Both the position numbers and the translations under genes were made by a program. Below are positions 60,649-64,000 of a DNA stretch of 64,000 nt, piece by piece. The stretch covers positions 124,433-188,432 of the forward strand of contig JADGDE010000002.1 in assembly GCA_016745035.1 (NCBI GenBank). The letters are read 5' to 3'. How positions within the stretch are numbered: the stretch's first letter is position 1; each line of letters begins with the position of its first letter. The notes beneath the pieces were generated by a model that saw only the letters and a program-made list of their open reading frames with translations, was not told the origin of the DNA and ran no database searches. Origin of the DNA: Thiotrichales bacterium. Lineage in GTDB: Bacteria > Pseudomonadota > Gammaproteobacteria > Beggiatoales > Beggiatoaceae.

Positions 60649-63600
60649 ATGCGTTTTATTATACCGCCGAAAACAGCGCTCACAGCTTTGTGCTGTCTTT
60701 TAGGTAGCTTGGCTCATGCAGGAGATGGTACGTGGACAGCTAGCAACCTAGCACCCACCACCAATATTATTCAAGCCCATCCAAATAACCCCGATCAACT
60801 TTATGCTGGCACACAAGCGGATGGTTTGTTTCAACGAGATTTAAGCCAAACGAGTAGCTCCTGGGAGCCTATGGATGCCGCTGCGGTTTATGCCAATAAT
60901 AATGTGGTTCCGAGTTTTAGTGCCCTTTTAGTCAATCCTAATGACCCTGAGATCTTAATAGCCGGTACCGAAAATAGTGGTATTTTTATCGGCGAACCGA
61001 ATACTCAAACTTGGGATGAATTATTACCCCCTCAAAACGATGCCGTCAGTCGTTTATTAGCCAATAATAGCGCCAATGGATTGCTTTTTTATGCCAGTTT
61101 TAAAAATTCAGGGGTGTTTAATAGCGACGTTATTAATGATATTAATGCATGGAAAAATGTGAGCACTGACTTAAAAAGTCAGAACATTAATGACTTAGCT
61201 AGCGTCAATGGTACTGTATTGGCTGCTACTCATATCGGGGTTTTTGCTACCCAAGATGCAGGAGCGACTTGGCAAACCAGTGGTAATATTTTCCAGTTTA
61301 GAGATATACAAGCCTTAAGTAATAGTCCCAATTTTAGCAATGTGGTTTATGCCAGTGCACCAAATTATGGGGTGTTTAAAACCGTGGATGCAGGCGCAAC
61401 TTGGCAAACCATCAACAGTGGTTTAAATGAATTGTCCGTGAACAATATTCATGTTCACGCTCAAAACCCAGATGTCGCTTTGCTCAATACCAATAACAAT
61501 GTTTATCTCACCATCAATGGCGGTCTATTCTGGCAAGCATGGGGTGTGGGGCTAGAAAATAACTTTGTCAGTGATTTATTGATAGAAAATCGCCGTGAGT
61601 TGCGCGCTCACGCAGCGACAGAATTAGGTGTGTTTGAAATTGACTTTAATATCAATGTCGAGTCAAAAACGCAAAATCTAGCGCCGGTGAACACCTTACC
61701 AGCCCAGTTGGCAAATTTAATCATCAATGAAGCCTTATTTTTCAAGACCATCGAAAACGGCTTACAAGTGTTCGATGCCGAAGCCAATGGTAAAAATATT
61801 CGTGTCAGTTTAGAAACTGATAATGGCGTATTAAACTACAACCAAGATCTCAATCTCTCAGGCATTGAGCTGGATTTCAACGGCAATACACTCACCATCA
61901 CCGGTCCGCAACAAGTGTTAAATATTATTTTAAGCACCGTAAGTTTGATACCTGATAGATTGGGAGCGAGCACATTTACTATGTTTAGCGATGATTTAGG
62001 CAGTGGTAGCCCGCTAGCAGCCCAACAAAGTAACAGTGTTTTGAAGTTTGATGTCATTGCAGCTGATGCCTTAATATTTAACTCAATAAATAAAGACTTT
62101 ACCGTCGGTGTCGATAGCTTCTTTGAATTACTGTTTGATAACATTGGTTATTTAGCTGCTGGAAATGGAGAAGAGGTACGTTTTAGCCTCGAAAATGCGC
62201 CTGAAAATATCCGTATTGATGCATTTAACGGGGATATTATTGGCGAATTTAACCAAATTGGTACTCAAGTGCTGACTTTGATTATTCAACAAGGCACTCA
62301 AATTTTACGACAAGATTTGAGCTTCAATGTTAAAGAGCAATCCGATTATGACGTGTTACAAATTGTCGGTGAAGAACTGCCTAACCCCCTTATTATTCCT
62401 GTGGATGAGTTGTTCGAGTTTATTCTCCCTATCAGTGGCGGTGATGGCTCTTTAGTATCCTTTAGTTTAGATAATATTCCTGATGGACTACAATTTGATG
62501 GTCAAGAAGGCTTGGTAAGTTGGATACCAGAAAAAACTGGCTTATTTAATTTGACCCTGCGTATCAGTCAAAGTGGCGAAGACCATCATTATCCTCTAAA
62601 TATTTTAGTCAGTGATAATCACCGTCCTAGTTTAGCTTTTATTGATACCCAAATTTTAACGCCAAAAGTCCCCTTTAATTTCACGGCACAAGGCAGTGAT
62701 ATTGATGGAGATGCCTTGCGTTATCGTCTAGAAGATGCGCCTTTAGGTGCTTTAATCGACCCACAAACAGGAAACTTTAGTTGGACACCTACTGAGCCGG
62801 GAGAATATCTGGTAACAGTGATCGTAGAGGAGCAAGCACTTGCAAATAGACCTGAACGTCCAGTCTGGGAAGTTCATCAGCAAGTGTTATTAGAAGTCGT
62901 ACTTGAAGGTAACGCTCCACCTGAATTTGAGCCAATTGGTACTTTACGTTTACAACCGGGTATTCCGTTTAGCATTGCGATTAAAGCCTCAGATCCTAAC
63001 AACGACCCCTTATTTTATGAATTAGAAAATCCTCAATTGGGGATGCAATTAGATGCTAATACAGGCGTATTTAATTGGGCAAACCCGGTGATCGGTACGT
63101 ATGTGGTTACCGTTGAAGTGGCAGAAAAAATTGACCCGAATGGCGCTATCAGTGAAGAAAATGAAGGGCTAGAAGATGAAATGCACTTTATTCTCCGCGT
63201 TGGTAATGATATTGACAGCATTGGTGAGCCATCATGGCAAGTTTTAGGACAAGGGCTTGCCGAACAAAGTCTGCAACAATTACTTATTTCCCCTGCCAAT
63301 GACAACGTTATGTATGTCGGTAGTGCTGCTGGGGTATATAAATCATTCGACGGTGGACAAACATGGGCAAGTAGCAACCAAGGTTTAGGAACATCGCGGA
63401 TTGAACAACTACAAATCAATCCAAATAATGCTCAAATCCTTTATGCACGTAATAATAAAGGTTTATTCCGTAGTAGCGATGCTGGGCAAAACTGGAAACG
63501 CTTAATGGATAGCGTCACTGATTTAGATATTTCTAGCTTCACACTTGATATAGAAAATCCAAATACGCTCTATTTTGGGACAACAGATGGACAGGTTTTC

Positions 63601-64000
63601 TTAAGTGAAAATACCGGTGATAGCTTCAAAGTCATTAATGCCGATAATAAATTACCTAGTGCGGTAAATACACTGTTGGTTGATCGCAATGAATTTGAAA
63701 TTCTCTATGCCGGGACTAAGACCAATAGTATCTTCAAAAGTTTTGAGCAAGGGATAGTTTGGCAAGGCTATGGCGGTGGACTGGATCTGGATCAACGTAT
63801 TGATAAACTTTTTGGGCATCCAGATAATATGGACGTGATTTATGCGCTGACTCCAGAAGGGCTGAAAGCCAGTTATAGCACAGGTTTAATTTGGACTAAT
63901 TTAAATGCAGGCTTAGAAGAACTGACCGTCAATGTTCTATTAACTGATCCGGATCATGTGGACATCATTTATGTGGGCACTAACAAAGGCGCTTACCGTA
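60649..64000 (+). CDS. Very large secreted protein with sialidase/YCF48-like propeller repeats and Ig/cadherin-like domains, 3' end outside window
   Basis: At least 1117 residues; open at the window end. Signal peptide (TALTALCCLLGSLAHA). Residues about 25-335 hold propeller-type repeats with Asp-box-like motifs (TQDAGATWQT, TVDAGATWQT, TINGGLFW) and the frequent 'NPxxxxxxYAGT' strand. The middle (about 390-860) has putative Ig/cadherin-like domains (DIDGDALRYRLEDAPLGA, GNFSWTPTEPGEYLV, DPNNDPLFYELENP). A second propeller follows (KSFDGGQTWASS, SSDAGQNWKRL). No catalytic residues are recognised, so a sialidase activity is not claimed; a surface or matrix role is more likely. It follows the exoprotein gene by 145 bases, with a GGAAGG ribosome site. 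Confidence 0.88.
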   Translation, partial: MRFIIPPKTALTALCCLLGSLAHAGDGTWTASNLAPTTNIIQAHPNNPDQLYAGTQADGLFQRDLSQTSSSWEPMDAAAVYANNNVVPSFSALLVNPNDPEILIAGTENSGIFIGEPNTQTWDELLPPQNDAVSRLLANNSANGLLFYASFKNSGVFNSDVINDINAWKNVSTDLKSQNINDLASVNGTVLAATHIGVFATQDAGATWQTSGNIFQFRDIQALSNSPNFSNVVYASAPNYGVFKTVDAGATWQTINSGLNELSVNNIHVHAQNPDVALLNTNNNVYLTINGGLFWQAWGVGLENNFVSDLLIENRRELRAHAATELGVFEIDFNINVESKTQNLAPVNTLPAQLANLIINEALFFKTIENGLQVFDAEANGKNIRVSLETDNGVLNYNQDLNLSGIELDFNGNTLTITGPQQVLNIILSTVSLIPDRLGASTFTMFSDDLGSGSPLAAQQSNSVLKFDVIAADALIFNSINKDFTVGVDSFFELLFDNIGYLAAGNGEEVRFSLENAPENIRIDAFNGDIIGEFNQIGTQVLTLIIQQGTQILRQDLSFNVKEQSDYDVLQIVGEELPNPLIIPVDELFEFILPISGGDGSLVSFSLDNIPDGLQFDGQEGLVSWIPEKTGLFNLTLRISQSGEDHHYPLNILVSDNHRPSLAFIDTQILTPKVPFNFTAQGSDIDGDALRYRLEDAPLGALIDPQTGNFSWTPTEPGEYLVTVIVEEQALANRPERPVWEVHQQVLLEVVLEGNAPPEFEPIGTLRLQPGIPFSIAIKASDPNNDPLFYELENPQLGMQLDANTGVFNWANPVIGTYVVTVEVAEKIDPNGAISEENEGLEDEMHFILRVGNDIDSIGEPSWQVLGQGLAEQSLQQLLISPANDNVMYVGSAAGVYKSFDGGQTWASSNQGLGTSRIEQLQINPNNAQILYARNNKGLFRSSDAGQNWKRLMDSVTDLDISSFTLDIENPNTLYFGTTDGQVFLSENTGDSFKVINADNKLPSAVNTLLVDRNEFEILYAGTKTNSIFKSFEQGIVWQGYGGGLDLDQRIDKLFGHPDNMDVIYALTPEGLKASYSTGLIWTNLNAGLEELTVNVLLTDPDHVDIIYVGTNKGAYR

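Noticed and set aside
61836..63419. Minus-strand ORFs of 102 and 128 codons
   Set aside because: They lie inside the large open plus-strand gene starting at 60649 and are antisense shadows.
60649..64000. True sialidase
   Set aside because: Asp-box-like motifs are present, but I cannot find the arginine triad or the nucleophilic Tyr/Glu pair; a propeller of YCF48/sortilin type fits as well.
1..64000. tRNA, rRNA or CRISPR loci
   Set aside because: I looked for TTCGA/CCA-type tRNA ends, rRNA signatures and spaced direct repeats and found none; the only spaced repeats are the MITE-like copies and the coding repeats.

Overview
This window looks like the chromosome of a Beggiatoaceae/Thiotrichales-type gammaproteobacterium. 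Gene content supports the class: miaA-hfq-hflX-hflK-hflC-yjeT-hisZ in the classical gammaproteobacterial order, rpoZ-spoT, ygfB, apaH, sanA, lptE and a class Ia nrdB. The genus-level hint is weaker. It rests on DUF928 proteins beside a filamentous-haemagglutinin-type exoprotein, long repeat proteins and a RoxA-like cytochrome. I see no rRNA, tRNA or CRISPR array. A family of short interspersed repeats with terminal inverted repeats punctuates the gaps between genes.

Layout. 1-2.1 kb: an AAA ATPase (cut by the window edge) translationally coupled to cysG. 2.3-6.2 kb: a two-gene operon of a lipoxygenase and a membrane-anchored RoxA-like di-haem cytochrome, probably an oxylipin or polyisoprenoid oxidation unit, preceded by a structured leader. 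6.4-9.1 kb: a secreted protein with two kinds of tandem repeat, then an IS1-like transposase scar. 9.3-15 kb: a DegT-type aminotransferase, a ferredoxin reductase-thyA-lptE operon and nrdB. 15-20.1 kb: recG-ridA and divergent rpoZ-spoT; the SpoT has an intact hydrolase domain but an apparently degenerate synthetase domain. 20.1-27.5 kb: carbonic anhydrase, rnhA and the hfq/hfl cluster. 27.6-37.5 kb: a GAF hybrid kinase, ygfB, apaH-sbcD, then lpdA with an orphan GspL/GspM-like pair, three small genes and sanA.

The most striking region is 37.8-44.4 kb, a tight four-gene operon. It encodes an OppA-type solute-binding lipoprotein, a protein fusing a type-1 periplasmic-binding domain to a complete pentameric ligand-gated ion channel of the Cys-loop/Pro-loop superfamily, an SPFH/stomatin-like membrane protein, and a second periplasmic-binding lipoprotein with a regularly spaced cysteine-rich N-terminal segment. 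No ABC permease or ATPase is present, so the binding proteins may feed a channel receptor instead of a transporter. I regard this as the best candidate for an undescribed system.

44.4-45.7 kb is an AT-rich insert with two near-identical ~60-residue secreted and membrane-anchored peptides flanking a fatty-acid hydroxylase/sterol desaturase-type gene. 45.9-51 kb: an OprO/P-type porin, a PhnD-like binding protein and a large hybrid kinase whose terminal Hpt domain appears to lack its histidine. 51-55.4 kb: a divergent LysR/MFS pair with ogt and an ABM-fold protein, then a stand-alone CheR-CheB pair. 56.1-64 kb: two DUF928 proteins, a two-partner-secretion exoprotein and a very large secreted protein with propeller-like and Ig/cadherin-like segments that runs off the window.
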